Position numbers and translations under genes: made by a program
Notes under the pieces: model-generated
The model's database searches: none
The model's input: only the letters and a program-made list of their open reading frames with translations
Told to the model about the DNA's origin: nothing
Assembly (NCBI GenBank): GCA_011389735.1
Contig: JAABTS010000010.1
Span: 1-61,825, forward strand
Direction of reading: 5' to 3'
DNA length: 61,825 nucleotides
From: Desulfobacteraceae bacterium
GTDB taxonomy: Bacteria > Desulfobacterota > Desulfobacteria > Desulfobacterales > JAABTS01
Part shown: positions 8,845-18,326 of the stretch, one piece after another
Numbering within the stretch: position 1 is the first letter of the stretch
Layout of the letters: each line of letters opens with the position of its first letter

Positions 8845-9314
8845 TTTGTTCCGGGAACGTAGTTTCGCAGTTATAAACGGGCGGACTGTATTTTAAGGCC
8901 GTTGCTGAATATGGCGTATCCGGCTCGGCTACGAACCCGGAATTCATCTCTTCTTTCGTATTGGAATCGACACCGGGACGCCCGTACTTTGTCCTCCGAT
9001 TGATTTGAGACGATTATGTTCGAGCTTGAAGCCGATATGAAGACATGCGGGATAATATCGTCGCCTGGAGATTGGATATCGCGGAACCGCCGGTGGTACG
9101 GGATATACGAAGTTTACGATGGATTTTCAGGCATCCTTAATAAACCCAGGAAAGTGGTTGACACTTTCCAAGTCGGGATCGGGATCGCTATCGGGATCGA
9201 AACAATTCGCTCTCGATAGCGATAGCGATAGCGATCCCGATAGCGATCCCGATTTCAAAGTGTAAATTTTTGAAACCTTACAAAACCGAGAAAACCAGGG
9301 ATAGGGGATTAATG
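8845..9314. other. 470 nt gap with two repeat structures and no gene
   Basis: Positions 8866-8915 resemble a decayed family C sequence (GGGCGGACTGTATTTTAAGG). Positions 9161-9263 form a long hexamer hairpin, listed separately. A reading frame at 9016-9219 runs straight into the hairpin and has no family character, so I do not call it. Confidence 0.5.
9161..9263. repeat. Hexanucleotide-based long inverted repeat upstream of the protease gene
   Basis: The left arm (9161-9200) is ACACTTT followed by TCGGGA and TCGCTA hexamers. The right arm (9214-9263) is its inverse, ending AAAGTGT, with a loop of about 13 nt. The arms carry different numbers of the two hexamers, so the hairpin is long but imperfect. 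It ends about 50 nt before the start codon. Confidence 0.75.
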
Positions 9315-10754
9315 ATGAAAAGAAATGAACAAAAAAGAGGCGAGGTGTTGATGATTGCGGCGTTGGTGATTTCGATGCTGACTTTTTGCCCGATGACGGA
9401 GTCAATGGCCAAAAAAAGCCCTGGAATCGCTTTTCCGGAAACGTTCAGCGGTTTGGCGGCTGAAGCGAGCCCGATGGTGGTCAACATCCGGACGGTGAAA
9501 ACCATCAAGGGCGGCGGCCGGGTGTTCAAGCATTTTCCGGGCAATCCTTTCGGCGACAATGATCCGTTTCATGATTTTTTCAACCGTTTTTTTGACGATG
9601 ACCAGCGTCGGGAGTTTAAACAGAGAAGTCTTGGATCAGGCTTTATTATCGATCGGGAAGGCTATATTGTAACCAATAACCATGTTATCGAGGATGCGGA
9701 TCAGATTCGGGTCAAACTGAAGGACGGGCGTGAATTCGACGCCGACATCGAAGGACGCGATCCCAATACCGATCTAGCCCTGATCAAAATCAAGGCGGGT
9801 AAAAATCTGCCGGTGTGCAAAATCGGTGACTCGGATGCGCTGAATGTCGGCGACTGGGTACTCGCAATCGGGAGCCCTTTCGGTCTGGAGCATACGGTTA
9901 CGGCGGGGATCGTGAGCGCCAAGGGCAGAGTGATCGGTTCCGGCCCTTACGACGATTTCATTCAGACGGACGCTTCGATCAACCCCGGCAACAGTGGAGG
10001 CCCCCTGTTAAACATGAAGGGGGAAGTAATCGGGATCAATACGGCGATTATCGCTTCCGGGCAGGGGATTGGGTTCGCCGTGCCGATCAATATGGCCCGG
10101 CTCATTGTCGATCAATTAAAGTCGCACGGCGAAGTAACCCGAGGCTGGCTGGGCGTAGCGATTCAGGATCTGAGCGATGAAGTCGCCGAATATTATGGAA
10201 TCAAAGAAAAAAAAGGCGTCCTGGTGATTGATGTGTTTGAAGGCGATCCGGCCGATAAAGCTGGAATTCGGCCCAAGGACATCATTGTCGGCGTGAATGG
10301 AAAAGAGGTTGACCATGATCGGGATTTGACTCGAATGATCGCCGCGCTCGAAGTCGGGGAAAAAGCGGAAATCAAGGTCATCAGGGAAGGCAAAGAGAAA
10401 ATGTTCACCGTCGAGATTGCAAAACGCGTGGATGAAAAAGTCGCATCAAAGCACGAATCCAAAGAGAGCGACGACCAGCTCGGAATCCAGGTGTCCGGTT
10501 TATCCGAAAGCTTACGGCGGCGTCATAATATTACCGATACGGAAGGCGTCATTGTCACTCATGTGGAATCCGGCGAAAAAGGTGAAAAAGCAGGAATCAT
10601 GGTGGGGGATATTATCAAGGAAATCAACCATAAACCAGTCGAATCCATCAATGACTACCGGAAGATTATCGCGGATCTGGACTCCGGCGAATCGATTGAT
10701 ATGTTTATCAAACGGGAGAACGCCGGATTTCTCGTCGTCAAGATGAAAAAATGA
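9315..10754 (+). CDS. degP: DegP/HtrA-type periplasmic serine protease
   Basis: A 479 aa Do-like envelope protease/chaperone that degrades or holds misfolded periplasmic proteins. The N-terminal hydrophobic segment (about 11-31) is a signal peptide. A trypsin-like domain carries the triad His123 (TNNHVIEDAD), Asp153 (DPNTDLALI) and Ser227 (NPGNSGGPL). Two PDZ domains follow, about 275-375 (GWLGVAIQDL) and 385-479. The flexible LA loop between SPMVVNIRTV and SLGSGFI is rich in Phe, Asp and Gly, as usual. Starts at ATG 9312 and 9315 both follow AGGGG at 9303-9307; 9315 gives the better 7 nt spacing. ispE starts 13 nt after the stop. The upstream hairpin could affect expression. Confidence 0.93.
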   Translation: MKRNEQKRGEVLMIAALVISMLTFCPMTESMAKKSPGIAFPETFSGLAAEASPMVVNIRTVKTIKGGGRVFKHFPGNPFGDNDPFHDFFNRFFDDDQRREFKQRSLGSGFIIDREGYIVTNNHVIEDADQIRVKLKDGREFDADIEGRDPNTDLALIKIKAGKNLPVCKIGDSDALNVGDWVLAIGSPFGLEHTVTAGIVSAKGRVIGSGPYDDFIQTDASINPGNSGGPLLNMKGEVIGINTAIIASGQGIGFAVPINMARLIVDQLKSHGEVTRGWLGVAIQDLSDEVAEYYGIKEKKGVLVIDVFEGDPADKAGIRPKDIIVGVNGKEVDHDRDLTRMIAALEVGEKAEIKVIREGKEKMFTVEIAKRVDEKVASKHESKESDDQLGIQVSGLSESLRRRHNITDTEGVIVTHVESGEKGEKAGIMVGDIIKEINHKPVESINDYRKIIADLDSGESIDMFIKRENAGFLVVKMKK

Positions 10755-10767
10755 TATGTAACCGTTC

Positions 10768-11646
10768 ATGAACCTCGCGAAACCAATTAACGCCGGGGGC
10801 AAATTGGAACTTATGTCCCCGGCGAAAATCAATTTGTTTCTTATTGTGAACCGCCGGCGAAAGGACGGATATCATGATTTGACCACCCTTATGTGTCCCA
10901 TAGGGCTTGCCGATAAAATCATGATCATGTTTGATGTTACGGAATCCAGAGTAATATGCGGGTCAAAAGGCGTTCCGGAGGACGAAACCAATCTGGCTTA
11001 TAAAGCCCTTTCCCTTTTTTCGGATGCATTGGGCGTTACGGTGCGAGCGGAAATTCGAATAGTGAAAAATATTCCCGTGGCCGCCGGATTAGGTGGTGGA
11101 AGCAGTAATGCGGCGGCTGTGTTGAAAGGATTGAACGGTTATTTCGGCGGGCCGTTCAATATGGATCAGTTGATGGATATGGCGGTTAGACTGGGAGCGG
11201 ATGTGCCGTTTTTTTTATTCAGCGGGCCCGCCCTGGCTCGAGGAATCGGGGAAAAACTCATGGAATACAGGAATTTGAGTTCTTTTCCCATATTGATAAT
11301 TTGTCCTGAAATTTTTGTTTCCACGGCGGATGTTTTCAAAAATCTCAATTTAAGATTGACAAATTGTAAAAAAAAACTTAAAAGCTTTTCCTTTAATCAT
11401 AAATTCAACCCAGCGCATCATTTATGCAACGATCTCGAAACCGTAACCATTCGGATGTATCCTGAAATTGCGGAGATCAAGGATGCTTTGAAGGAGGTCG
11501 GAGCAAAGGGTGTTCTAATGTCCGGCAGCGGGCCGGCGGTTTTCGGCGTGTTTTCCGATCAGGATTCGATATCTCGCGCTGAATCGAAATTTTCAAAAAC
11601 ATGGACGGTAATTCGGTCTGAAGTCGTTGTTCAGGATACTCGATAG
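10768..11646 (+). CDS. ispE: 4-diphosphocytidyl-2-C-methyl-D-erythritol kinase
   Basis: GHMP-family kinase of the non-mevalonate isoprenoid pathway; phosphorylates CDP-methylerythritol at the 2-hydroxyl. Seen in the sequence: SPAKINLFLIVNRRRKDGYHDL near the N-terminus, the ATP-binding glycine-rich loop PVAAGLGGGSSNAA (about 108-121) and the C-terminal MSGSGPAVFGVF (about 250-261). The 292 aa length is normal. ATG 10768 has no good ribosome site; ATG 10813, giving MSPAKINLFL, is a credible alternative. It is followed at once by tRNA-Gln, prs, rplY and pth, a gene order familiar in deltaproteobacteria. Confidence 0.95.
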   Translation: MNLAKPINAGGKLELMSPAKINLFLIVNRRRKDGYHDLTTLMCPIGLADKIMIMFDVTESRVICGSKGVPEDETNLAYKALSLFSDALGVTVRAEIRIVKNIPVAAGLGGGSSNAAAVLKGLNGYFGGPFNMDQLMDMAVRLGADVPFFLFSGPALARGIGEKLMEYRNLSSFPILIICPEIFVSTADVFKNLNLRLTNCKKKLKSFSFNHKFNPAHHLCNDLETVTIRMYPEIAEIKDALKEVGAKGVLMSGSGPAVFGVFSDQDSISRAESKFSKTWTVIRSEVVVQDTR

Positions 11647-11650
11647 AAAA

Positions 11651-11725
11651 TGGGGCGTCGTCAAGTGGCAAGACACAGGATTTTGGTTCCTGCATTCGGA
11701 GGTTCGAATCCTCCCGCCCCAGCCA
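11651..11725 (+). tRNA. tRNA-Gln (anticodon TTG)
   Basis: A 75 nt cloverleaf with CCA encoded. The acceptor TGGGGCG (11651-11657) pairs with CGCCCCA (11715-11721), then discriminator G and CCA. The anticodon arm CAGGA-TTTTGGT-TCCTG reads TTG in its loop, and the T arm contains GGTTCGAATCC. It lies 4 nt after ispE and 45 nt before prs on the same strand, so it is probably processed from a shared transcript. Confidence 0.97.
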
Positions 11726-11770
11726 CTATTTCTGAAAAATTAAAACGATATGAGTATGGTATAATTTGAA

Positions 11771-12709
11771 ATGAAAGGGCTGACGGTATTTTCAGGGAAT
11801 TCAAACCTGGGGCTGGCGAATCGAATTTGTAATTATCTCAATGTTCCGATCGGCGGCGCCAAAGTTAAAACTTTTAGCGACGGCGAAATTCAGATCGAAA
11901 TTCAGGAAAACGTCAGGTCAAAAGATGTTTTCATCGTTCAATCCACATGCTATCCCGTAAATGACAATCTTGTTGAACTGCTGTTAATGGTTGACGCTTT
12001 CAAACGGTCTTCGGTGAGTCGTATTACGGCCGTGATGCCGTATTACGGGTACGCCAGACAAGATAAAAAAGTCTCCCCGAGGGTTCCTATCAGCGCCAAG
12101 GTGGTCGCCGAGCTGCTGACGGTCACCGGAACCAACCGCATGATCACCATGGATCTCCACGCCGGTCAAATTCAAGGATTTTTCAACATTCCGGTGGATA
12201 ATCTGTTCGCTACTCCCGTTATTCTGGATTATATCAAAAGGAACCTGACCGATGATCTGGTGATCGTTTCGCCGGACGCCGGCGGGGTAGAACGAGCCAG
12301 GGCGTTTGCGAAAAGGTTGAACGCGGGGCTTGCGATAATAGACAAACGGAGGGAGGCTCCGAATGTGGCTCAGGCCATGGCGGTAATCGGAGATGTGAAG
12401 AATAAAGTCGCCATCATTTTGGATGATATGGTGGACACGGCCGGAACGTTGACCGAAGCGGCTTCCGCGATTGTTTCGCAAGGCGCCAGGGAGGTTCACG
12501 CCTGCGCCACCCATCCAGTGCTGTCCGGCCCGGCGTTAAAAAGGATACGGGAATCGGAGTTGAAAAGCCTGGTTGTTACGGACACCATTCCATTGTCCGA
12601 AGAAGCTGCGGCTTCAGGAAAAATTATAGTTTTGACGATAGCCGAACTTGTCGGCGAAGCCATCGTAAGAAGCCATCGAGGCGATTCGGTGACATCTTTG
12701 TTTGTATAA
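11771..12709 (+). CDS. prs: Ribose-phosphate pyrophosphokinase (PRPP synthase)
   Basis: Makes phosphoribosyl pyrophosphate from ribose 5-phosphate and ATP for nucleotide, His and Trp synthesis. The 312 aa length is standard. Signatures seen: [15 protein letters not shown] and [21 protein letters not shown] at the N-terminus, [11 protein letters not shown] (about 93-103), the metal-binding [12 protein letters not shown] (about 128-139), the catalytic flexible-loop region [15 protein letters not shown] (about 173-187), and the PRPP-binding loop [13 protein letters not shown] (about 216-228). It sits in the ispE-tRNA-prs-rplY-pth run; rplY begins about 50 nt after its stop. Confidence 0.97.
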   Translation: MKGLTVFSGNSNLGLANRICNYLNVPIGGAKVKTFSDGEIQIEIQENVRSKDVFIVQSTCYPVNDNLVELLLMVDAFKRSSVSRITAVMPYYGYARQDKKVSPRVPISAKVVAELLTVTGTNRMITMDLHAGQIQGFFNIPVDNLFATPVILDYIKRNLTDDLVIVSPDAGGVERARAFAKRLNAGLAIIDKRREAPNVAQAMAVIGDVKNKVAIILDDMVDTAGTLTEAASAIVSQGAREVHACATHPVLSGPALKRIRESELKSLVVTDTIPLSEEAAASGKIIVLTIAELVGEAIVRSHRGDSVTSLFV

Positions 12710-12759
12710 TATTGAAATCGATACATTTATTTTGAATATAGCTGAAGGAGGAAATTTAC

Positions 12760-13395
12760 TTGGAAATAATTGAACTAAACGCAAGCAGGAGAGAAAAAAC
12801 CGGAAAAGGCGCAGGCCGCTCATTACGCCGTTCCGGTATGATTCCCGCGATATTATATGGAAGAAACAGAGCGCCTGAGATATTGTCCATAAAGACCAAA
12901 GATTTCGAAGACGCAATCAGAAACAAACAGATCGGCCGATTGATGTTCCATTTGAATATTGAAGACGCAGCCATTGACGCCAAGCGCGTTATGATAAAGG
13001 AACTTCAGCGGCATCCCGTGAGCTACCATTTTATTCATATCGATTTTTATGAAGTCGCCATGGATCGGAAAATTACCGTGCGCGTCCCTGTCGTCACAAA
13101 AGGCGACTGTATCGGTGTGGAATTCGGCGGAACGCTTCAAGTGATTCGCCGGGAACTGGAAGTTTGGTGTTATCCGATGCAAATCCCCGAGCAGGTGGAA
13201 ATTGACGTCACTAATTTGAATATCGGCGATGTTGTCCATGTTCAGGATATTCAGCCCGAGGGCGATATCGAAATCCCCGCCGACGTGAATTTTACAGTGT
13301 TGACGGTTGTCGGGGCCAAACCGACGGAAGAAGAGCTGGAGGAAGAAGCGGAGGAAGAGGAAGAAGGTGGCGAAGTCGAGGTTTCAGAGGAATAA
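12760..13395 (+). CDS. rplY: 50S ribosomal protein L25 (Ctc form)
   Basis: A 211 aa two-domain L25/CTC protein that binds 5S rRNA. The N-terminal 5S-binding beta-barrel is about 1-92 (ELNASRREKTGKGAGRSLRRSGMIPAILYG) and the C-terminal TL5 domain about 95-185. A strongly acidic tail (EEELEEEAEEEEEGG) ends the protein. It begins at TTG 12760, supported by AAGGAGG at 12745-12751 with 8 nt spacing. The next gene, pth, starts about 30 nt downstream; rplY-pth pairing is widespread in bacteria. Confidence 0.95.
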   Translation: MEIIELNASRREKTGKGAGRSLRRSGMIPAILYGRNRAPEILSIKTKDFEDAIRNKQIGRLMFHLNIEDAAIDAKRVMIKELQRHPVSYHFIHIDFYEVAMDRKITVRVPVVTKGDCIGVEFGGTLQVIRRELEVWCYPMQIPEQVEIDVTNLNIGDVVHVQDIQPEGDIEIPADVNFTVLTVVGAKPTEEELEEEAEEEEEGGEVEVSEE

Positions 13396-13426
13396 ACGGA
13401 TATAACCCGGCGGCCGGTGGGAATCG

Positions 13427-14017
13427 ATGTCTGCGAATACGCCGTATTTAATTGCCGGATTGGGTAATCCGGGCGGCAAATACCGAAATACAAGACATAA
13501 CATCGGCTTTATGGTGATTGATGATATCTCGGCCCATTTTTCAATTCCGCTGACCAAAACCCGGTTTGACGCAAACTTTGGAATCGGCGGAATCGACGGC
13601 GAGTCGGTTATATTGGCGAAGCCCATGAGTTTCATGAATTTAAGCGGCCGCCCTCTGATTCGGATCGCTGATTATTATAAAATAAGCGGCGGGAGGATGT
13701 TGATTGTTCACGACGACATTGATCTCGCTTTTGGAAGAATAAAAATCAAAGAGAAAGGAGGGCATGGCGGACACAGAGGCTTGAAATCGATTATGGAGGC
13801 TTTTGGAGAGGGTGACTTCGTTCGCCTTCGTATCGGAGTCGGGCGTCCGGAAAATGAACTCACGGTATCGAATCATGTTCTTTCCAGTTTTGCGGAAGCG
13901 GATACGGTTATCCTTGAGCAAATGATCAGGGCCGCCCGGGAAGCGGTCATAACGATTCTTTGCAAAGGCGCAAAGGAGAGTATGAACTTGCTTAACAGAA
14001 AACAGAAAATAATTTAA
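13427..14017 (+). CDS. pth: Peptidyl-tRNA hydrolase
   Basis: Frees tRNA from prematurely released peptidyl-tRNA. The 196 aa length fits the bacterial Pth family. Seen: GLGNPGGKYRNTRHNIGF with catalytic His24 and Asn14, KPMSFMNLSG (about 66-75), and VHDDIDLAFGRIKIKEKGGHGGHRGLKSI (about 95-123), which carries the Asp that orients the catalytic His. It directly follows rplY and is followed 21 nt later by hppA, so it is probably in the same transcript. Confidence 0.96.
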   Translation: MSANTPYLIAGLGNPGGKYRNTRHNIGFMVIDDISAHFSIPLTKTRFDANFGIGGIDGESVILAKPMSFMNLSGRPLIRIADYYKISGGRMLIVHDDIDLAFGRIKIKEKGGHGGHRGLKSIMEAFGEGDFVRLRIGVGRPENELTVSNHVLSSFAEADTVILEQMIRAAREAVITILCKGAKESMNLLNRKQKII

Positions 14018-14038
14018 ACAGAACGAATGGAGGAAAGA

Positions 14039-16096
14039 ATGGAAGTATTTATGGATAACGTACCATTTTACGCCACCCTGATCGGGGCGTTGGGAGTTCT
14101 GTACGCCATTATCGTGGCTCAGTATGTAAAGAGCGCGCCTGCCGGGAACGAAAAGATGCAGGAAATTGCGGGCGCTATTCAGGAAGGGGCGATAGCTTAT
14201 CTGAACCGTCAATTGAAATCAATGGCGGTGGCCGGGGTGATCATTTTTATCTTGATCTATCTCTTTCTGGCTCCCATGACGGCGCTCGGATTCGCGGTCG
14301 GCGCGGTTGCGTCTTTTATCGCCGGTTATGTCGGAATGCGAGTGTCAGTGCTGGCCAATGTCAGAACCGCCGAGGCGGCCAAAAACGGCCTGCCCGCCGG
14401 ACTGAGCATGGCCTTCAAGGGCGGTTCGGTTACCGGTATGATTGTTGCCGGGCTGGCTCTTACATCAGTGGCCGGTTTTTACACGATTCTTCTCAAAGTC
14501 GGCGCAGACGCCGGCCTGACTCCCGAGCAAGCTTCCCGGCAAGGTGTTGTAGCGCTGGTGGCCCTGGGATTCGGCGGAAGCCTTATTTCCATTTTTGCAC
14601 GGCTTGGCGGCGGTATCTTTACCAAAGGCGCGGATGTCGGCGCAGACCTGGTTGGTAAAGTTGAAGCGGGAATTCCTGAAGACGATCCGAGAAACCCCGC
14701 GACCATCGCAGATAACGTAGGCGACAATGTCGGCGATTGCGCCGGCATGGCGGCCGACCTTTTTGAAACATACGCCGTTACTGCTGTTGCGGCCATGTTG
14801 TTGGGCAACCTTCTGTACCCCGGCCACGTGATGGCGACCGAGTTCCCGCTGGTTTTGGGCGCAATTTCCATCATCGCATCCATGATCGCCGCCAGTTTTG
14901 TGAAGCTGGCTCCGAAAAGCGACTACATTATGGGCGCTCTTTATAAAGGGATGTTCGGCGCGGCCATTATTTCAGCGATAGTCTTCTATTTTGCATGTGT
15001 GCAGATGATACCCACGCTTGGCGATATCACCGGCTTGCAGATTTATTATGCTAGCCTGGTCGGGCTGATTCTTACTGTTTTGATTGTTATCATTACTGAA
15101 TACTACACAGGTATTTACGGCCCGGTAAAAGCTATAGCCGATGCGTCCACAACCGGCCACGGAACCAATATCATCGCCGGGCTCGCCGTCAGTATGCAGG
15201 CGACAGCGCTTCCCGTTATCATGATTTGTATTGGTATTCTGGTGGCTTTCAACTACGCCGGACTCTACGGAATCGCAATGGCGGCTATGTCCATGCTTTC
15301 CATGACCGGTATGGTGATCGCAATCGACGCCTACGGCCCGATTACCGATAACGCCGGTGGAATCGCCGAAATGGCTGAAATGGACGAAAGCGTCCGCGCT
15401 GTCACCGATCCGCTGGACGCCGTCGGAAACACCACTAAAGCCGTAACCAAAGGATACGCCATTGGTTCCGCGGGATTGGCGGCTCTGGTCCTTTTCGCAT
15501 CTTACGTTCAGGAATTCAAACTTCACGGAGCAGGCGAAACAATCCAGTTTGACCTGAGTGATGTGAATGTCATTATCGGCCTGTTCATCGGCGGTTTGTT
15601 GCCGTACCTGTTTGCCTCCATCGCCATGAAAGCGGTTGGTAACGCGGGCGGCGCGGTTGTCGACGAAGTAAGACGCCAGTTCCGGGAAATTCCGGGAATT
15701 ATGGAAGGCACCGCTAAACCGGATTACGGCGCATGCGTGGATATCGTCACCAAATTCGCATTGAAGGAAATGATTGTTCCTGCGCTGATCCCCGTTTTCG
15801 CTCCGTTAATTGTCGGTCTTCTTCTTGGCAAAGTCGCTCTCGGCGGCCTTCTCATCGGAAGTATCGTCACCGGTCTGTTTGTAGCAATTTCCATGACCAC
15901 CGGCGGCGCAGCATGGGATAACGCCAAAAAATATATCGAAGACGGCCATTTGGGCGGCAAGGGCAGCGAAGCTCATAAAGCAGCGGTTACAGGCGACACC
16001 GTCGGCGATCCTTACAAAGACACCGCAGGACCCGCCGTAAATCCCATGATCAAAATTTTGAACGTGGTTGCGCTTCTTCTGGTGCCTCTGCTGTAA
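14039..16096 (+). CDS. hppA: Membrane-bound proton-pumping pyrophosphatase
   Basis: A 685 aa integral membrane PPase with about 16 helices; hydrolyses cytosolic pyrophosphate and pumps ions outward. The substrate motif [38 protein letters not shown] (about 200-237) and the partner [13 protein letters not shown] and NAKKYIEDG acid motifs are intact. The segment GNTTKA carries Lys where K+-dependent enzymes have Ala, which in this family marks K+-independent, proton-type pumps. ATG 14039 is chosen because GGAGG at 14029-14033 lies 5 nt before it; ATG 14027 overlaps that site. A terminator follows at 16137. It makes pyrophosphate from biosynthesis, including activation reactions, energetically useful. 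Confidence 0.97.
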   Translation: MEVFMDNVPFYATLIGALGVLYAIIVAQYVKSAPAGNEKMQEIAGAIQEGAIAYLNRQLKSMAVAGVIIFILIYLFLAPMTALGFAVGAVASFIAGYVGMRVSVLANVRTAEAAKNGLPAGLSMAFKGGSVTGMIVAGLALTSVAGFYTILLKVGADAGLTPEQASRQGVVALVALGFGGSLISIFARLGGGIFTKGADVGADLVGKVEAGIPEDDPRNPATIADNVGDNVGDCAGMAADLFETYAVTAVAAMLLGNLLYPGHVMATEFPLVLGAISIIASMIAASFVKLAPKSDYIMGALYKGMFGAAIISAIVFYFACVQMIPTLGDITGLQIYYASLVGLILTVLIVIITEYYTGIYGPVKAIADASTTGHGTNIIAGLAVSMQATALPVIMICIGILVAFNYAGLYGIAMAAMSMLSMTGMVIAIDAYGPITDNAGGIAEMAEMDESVRAVTDPLDAVGNTTKAVTKGYAIGSAGLAALVLFASYVQEFKLHGAGETIQFDLSDVNVIIGLFIGGLLPYLFASIAMKAVGNAGGAVVDEVRRQFREIPGIMEGTAKPDYGACVDIVTKFALKEMIVPALIPVFAPLIVGLLLGKVALGGLLIGSIVTGLFVAISMTTGGAAWDNAKKYIEDGHLGGKGSEAHKAAVTGDTVGDPYKDTAGPAVNPMIKILNVVALLLVPLL

Positions 16097-16136
16097 GCGT
16101 TTTTCGATCATTTATCTGATCGATTCGGTTTTTTCT

Positions 16137-16171
16137 AAAGGATTGGCATGGTTACACGCCAATCCTTTTTT
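16137..16171 (+). terminator. Rho-independent terminator after hppA
   Basis: Perfect 11 bp stem AAAGGATTGGC (16137-16147) / GCCAATCCTTT (16158-16168), 10 nt loop, then a T tract to 16171. It ends the run that begins at or before degP/ispE. Confidence 0.93.
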
Positions 16172-16172
16172 A

Positions 16173-16201
16173 TTGATTGTGTTGCGAGTCTGTGATATAA
16201 T
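16173..16201 (+). promoter_or_regulatory. Probable sigma-70 promoter of carD
   Basis: TTGATT at 16173-16178, a 17 nt spacer, then a perfect TATAAT at 16196-16201. It starts immediately after the hppA terminator, which shows carD is a separate transcription unit. Confidence 0.7.
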
Positions 16202-16276
16202 TCTTGAAAATCGGGGATGACAATAGAGATATTATATTCAGAGAATGCATGATTGTAAAAATCGAGTGGTGGAGAC

Positions 16277-16816
16277 ATGATAGAAAAAAAAGTCAGAGAG
16301 AGTAAAATGTTGAACGACGGCTATAAATCATTTGAGGTCGGGGATCTTGCAGTTTATCCCGCTCATGGCGTAGGACGGATCGAATCCATTGAAAGTAAAA
16401 TAATCAGCGGGGAGAAGCATGACTTTTACATTATGAAAGTCCTGGAGAACGACATGGTTATCATGATTCCGATCCGAAATGTCGAATCCGTCGGATTGAG
16501 GGATGTCATCAACGAAGATGAAATACCTGAAGTGTACAACGTAATGAAGAAAAAGAAGGACGGCAATAACGATAATCAGACCTGGAACCGGCGCTACCGG
16601 GAATATATGGATAAAATCAAAACCGGGTCGTTATATGAAGTCGCGGAAGTTTTCAGGGATTTATCCCATTTGAAATTGACGAAAGATCTTTCCTTTGGTG
16701 AGCGAAAACTATATGACACAGCTCAGGTTCTTTTGATCAAGGAGCTTTCCACCGCAAAAAAAACCGACGAACAAACAATCAGAACGGAACTCGAACATTT
16801 ATTCGCCGTTCAGTAA
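16277..16816 (+). CDS. CarD/CdnL-family RNA polymerase-binding regulator
   Basis: A 179 aa CarD/CdnL-type protein. Residues 18-75 (FEVGDLAVYPAHGVGRIESIESKIISGEKHDFYIMKVLENDMVIMIPI) are the RNA-polymerase-interacting Tudor-like domain, and the helical remainder (about 85-179) is the DNA-binding part. In Myxococcus and mycobacteria such proteins stabilise open promoter complexes, notably at rRNA promoters. GTGGAG stands just before ATG 16277; ATG 16307 is an alternative giving a shorter N-terminus. Its own promoter precedes it. The RluD gene follows after 33 nt. Confidence 0.92.
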   Translation: MIEKKVRESKMLNDGYKSFEVGDLAVYPAHGVGRIESIESKIISGEKHDFYIMKVLENDMVIMIPIRNVESVGLRDVINEDEIPEVYNVMKKKKDGNNDNQTWNRRYREYMDKIKTGSLYEVAEVFRDLSHLKLTKDLSFGERKLYDTAQVLLIKELSTAKKTDEQTIRTELEHLFAVQ

Positions 16817-16849
16817 CAACACCTCATCTCGTTTTCATGTCCCAAGGAT

Positions 16850-17788
16850 ATGAATGATTTCACCGCTAATATCGATCCGAAAGCAGCAGGCGAGCGGTTG
16901 GATGTTTATGTGGGAACGATTGTTCAACAAATATCACGGTCTCAAATTTCCGATTTAATTCGAGCGGGGAATATACGGGTTCACGGGAGTCTGAAAAAGC
17001 CCGGATATCGATTAAAACAAGGCGATTGCATTTCTGTTTTCGTTCCGCCGCCAGAGCCGGCTGATATTTCGCCCGAGCCGTTGCCTATACGGATACTTCA
17101 TGAAGACGAGTCCATACTTGTCATCGATAAACAGCCCGGACTGGTCGTTCATCCGGCCCCGGGCCATACAACCGGCACCCTGGTAAATGGTTTATTGTAT
17201 CATTTCCCCTGGGTAAAGGGGATTGGCGGAAAGCAGCGGCCGGGTATCGTTCATCGCCTGGATAAAGATACGTCCGGAACTATGGTGATCGCAAAAGATG
17301 ATTCTGCGCATCAGGATCTGAGCCGGCAATTCAAGGAAAGAACCGTTCAAAAACGGTATGTCGCGCTGGTTAGCGGTGAAATGAATGTTTCGACCGGAAC
17401 CATTGATTTTGGTATCGGTAGACATCCGACGGATCGAAAAAAAATGTCCATCCATGCCCGGCGTGCGAGGGAGGCCAGAACCGACTGGCGTGTGGAAGAA
17501 CACTATAAGGGGGCGAGCCGTCTTGGTTTAACGATTCGAACAGGCAGGACACATCAAATCCGGGTCCATTTGTCAGCGATAAACCATCCAGTTCTGGGAG
17601 ATCCCGTTTACAAAAGTGGCAAACGCCATGACCCTCGGATCTTCCGGATCGAAAAAGAACTAAACAGGCAAATGCTTCATTCCGAATATCTCGAAATAAC
17701 TCATCCGGCGGCCGGAAAAAGACTTTCTTTTAGATCGCCGCTGCCGGATGATATGAAGGCTTGTATCGATTCCTTGAGAGCGCTGTAA
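16850..17788 (+). CDS. rluD: RluA-family 23S rRNA pseudouridine synthase (RluD-like)
   Basis: A 312 aa enzyme converting uridine to pseudouridine in RNA. An S4 RNA-binding domain occupies about 15-65 (ERLDVYVGTIVQQISRSQISDLIRAGNIRVHG), followed by the catalytic domain with GIVHRLDKDTSG, where Asp138 is the expected nucleophile, and the RTGRTHQIRVHL motif (about 237-248). This layout is that of RluD, but the exact uridines modified cannot be read from sequence. It ends 6 nt before the stop of the convergent NUDIX gene, with no terminator visible between them. Confidence 0.9.
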   Translation: MNDFTANIDPKAAGERLDVYVGTIVQQISRSQISDLIRAGNIRVHGSLKKPGYRLKQGDCISVFVPPPEPADISPEPLPIRILHEDESILVIDKQPGLVVHPAPGHTTGTLVNGLLYHFPWVKGIGGKQRPGIVHRLDKDTSGTMVIAKDDSAHQDLSRQFKERTVQKRYVALVSGEMNVSTGTIDFGIGRHPTDRKKMSIHARRAREARTDWRVEEHYKGASRLGLTIRTGRTHQIRVHLSAINHPVLGDPVYKSGKRHDPRIFRIEKELNRQMLHSEYLEITHPAAGKRLSFRSPLPDDMKACIDSLRAL

Positions 17789-17794
17789 GCTGTG

Positions 17795-18319
17795 TCAGAA
17801 AGCCGGTTTGGAAAAATCCATATCCTCTATGGGCCCGGCGGAGCGTCCGAAATTAAGTTTGTCCAGCAGCAACCGGGTGGAGCGTCCGATCGGCAATCTT
17901 TCTAGTTCATTGCGGGATACCCATCTCGCATCGTTTGCATCATCGCCGGGGTTGATTTCCCCGGCGACATATTCGGCCGCCAGATCTATTATGACATAGT
18001 GATATCGTATATTTCCCGATTCGTCCCGTTGAATCACGTCAAATGTAAACACTGGGCCTGTCGCCTTTGTGATCACGCCTGTCTCTTCGAACACCTCCCG
18101 TTCAGCAGCTTCTTGAAGCGTCTCCCCGATTCTGATCCGGCCTCCGGGAATCGCCCATGTCCCTTCATCAGGGGGATTTTTCCGGCGGATCAATAGAACC
18201 CGGCCGCCTCGAAAAACAACGCCGCCTACCGCCGGAATCGGCTGGATTGGATATTCCCGTTGAACATTGTAAAAATTTGGATTCATATTAATACGAGTCG
18301 CAATACAGGTAAGGCGCAT
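17795..18319 (-). CDS. NUDIX hydrolase
   Basis: A NUDIX pyrophosphohydrolase of up to 174 aa. The box GGRIRIGETLQEAAEREVFEETGV matches G-x5-E-x7-REV-x-EE-x-GV. Residues 25-46 (YPIQPIPAVGGVVFRGGRVLLI) and WAIPGG are typical of ADP-ribose pyrophosphatase-like members, but the substrate cannot be assigned. Neither ATG 18319 nor the internal ATG 18286 has a clear ribosome site; the internal start, giving MNPNFYNVQREYPIQ, may be the true one. The cheR stop lies 7 nt upstream of 18319, so the two are probably co-transcribed. Confidence 0.88.
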   Translation of the reverse strand: MRLTCIATRINMNPNFYNVQREYPIQPIPAVGGVVFRGGRVLLIRRKNPPDEGTWAIPGGRIRIGETLQEAAEREVFEETGVITKATGPVFTFDVIQRDESGNIRYHYVIIDLAAEYVAGEINPGDDANDARWVSRNELERLPIGRSTRLLLDKLNFGRSAGPIEDMDFSKPAF

Positions 18320-18326
18320 GGACTAA

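Noticed and set aside
9016-9219. Short open frame before the protease gene
   Set aside because: Its second half is the hexamer hairpin and the first half has no family character.
11760-11765. TATAAT just before prs
   Set aside because: It lies 5 nt from the prs start codon and has no -35 box 17 nt upstream, so it is unlikely to be the prs promoter.
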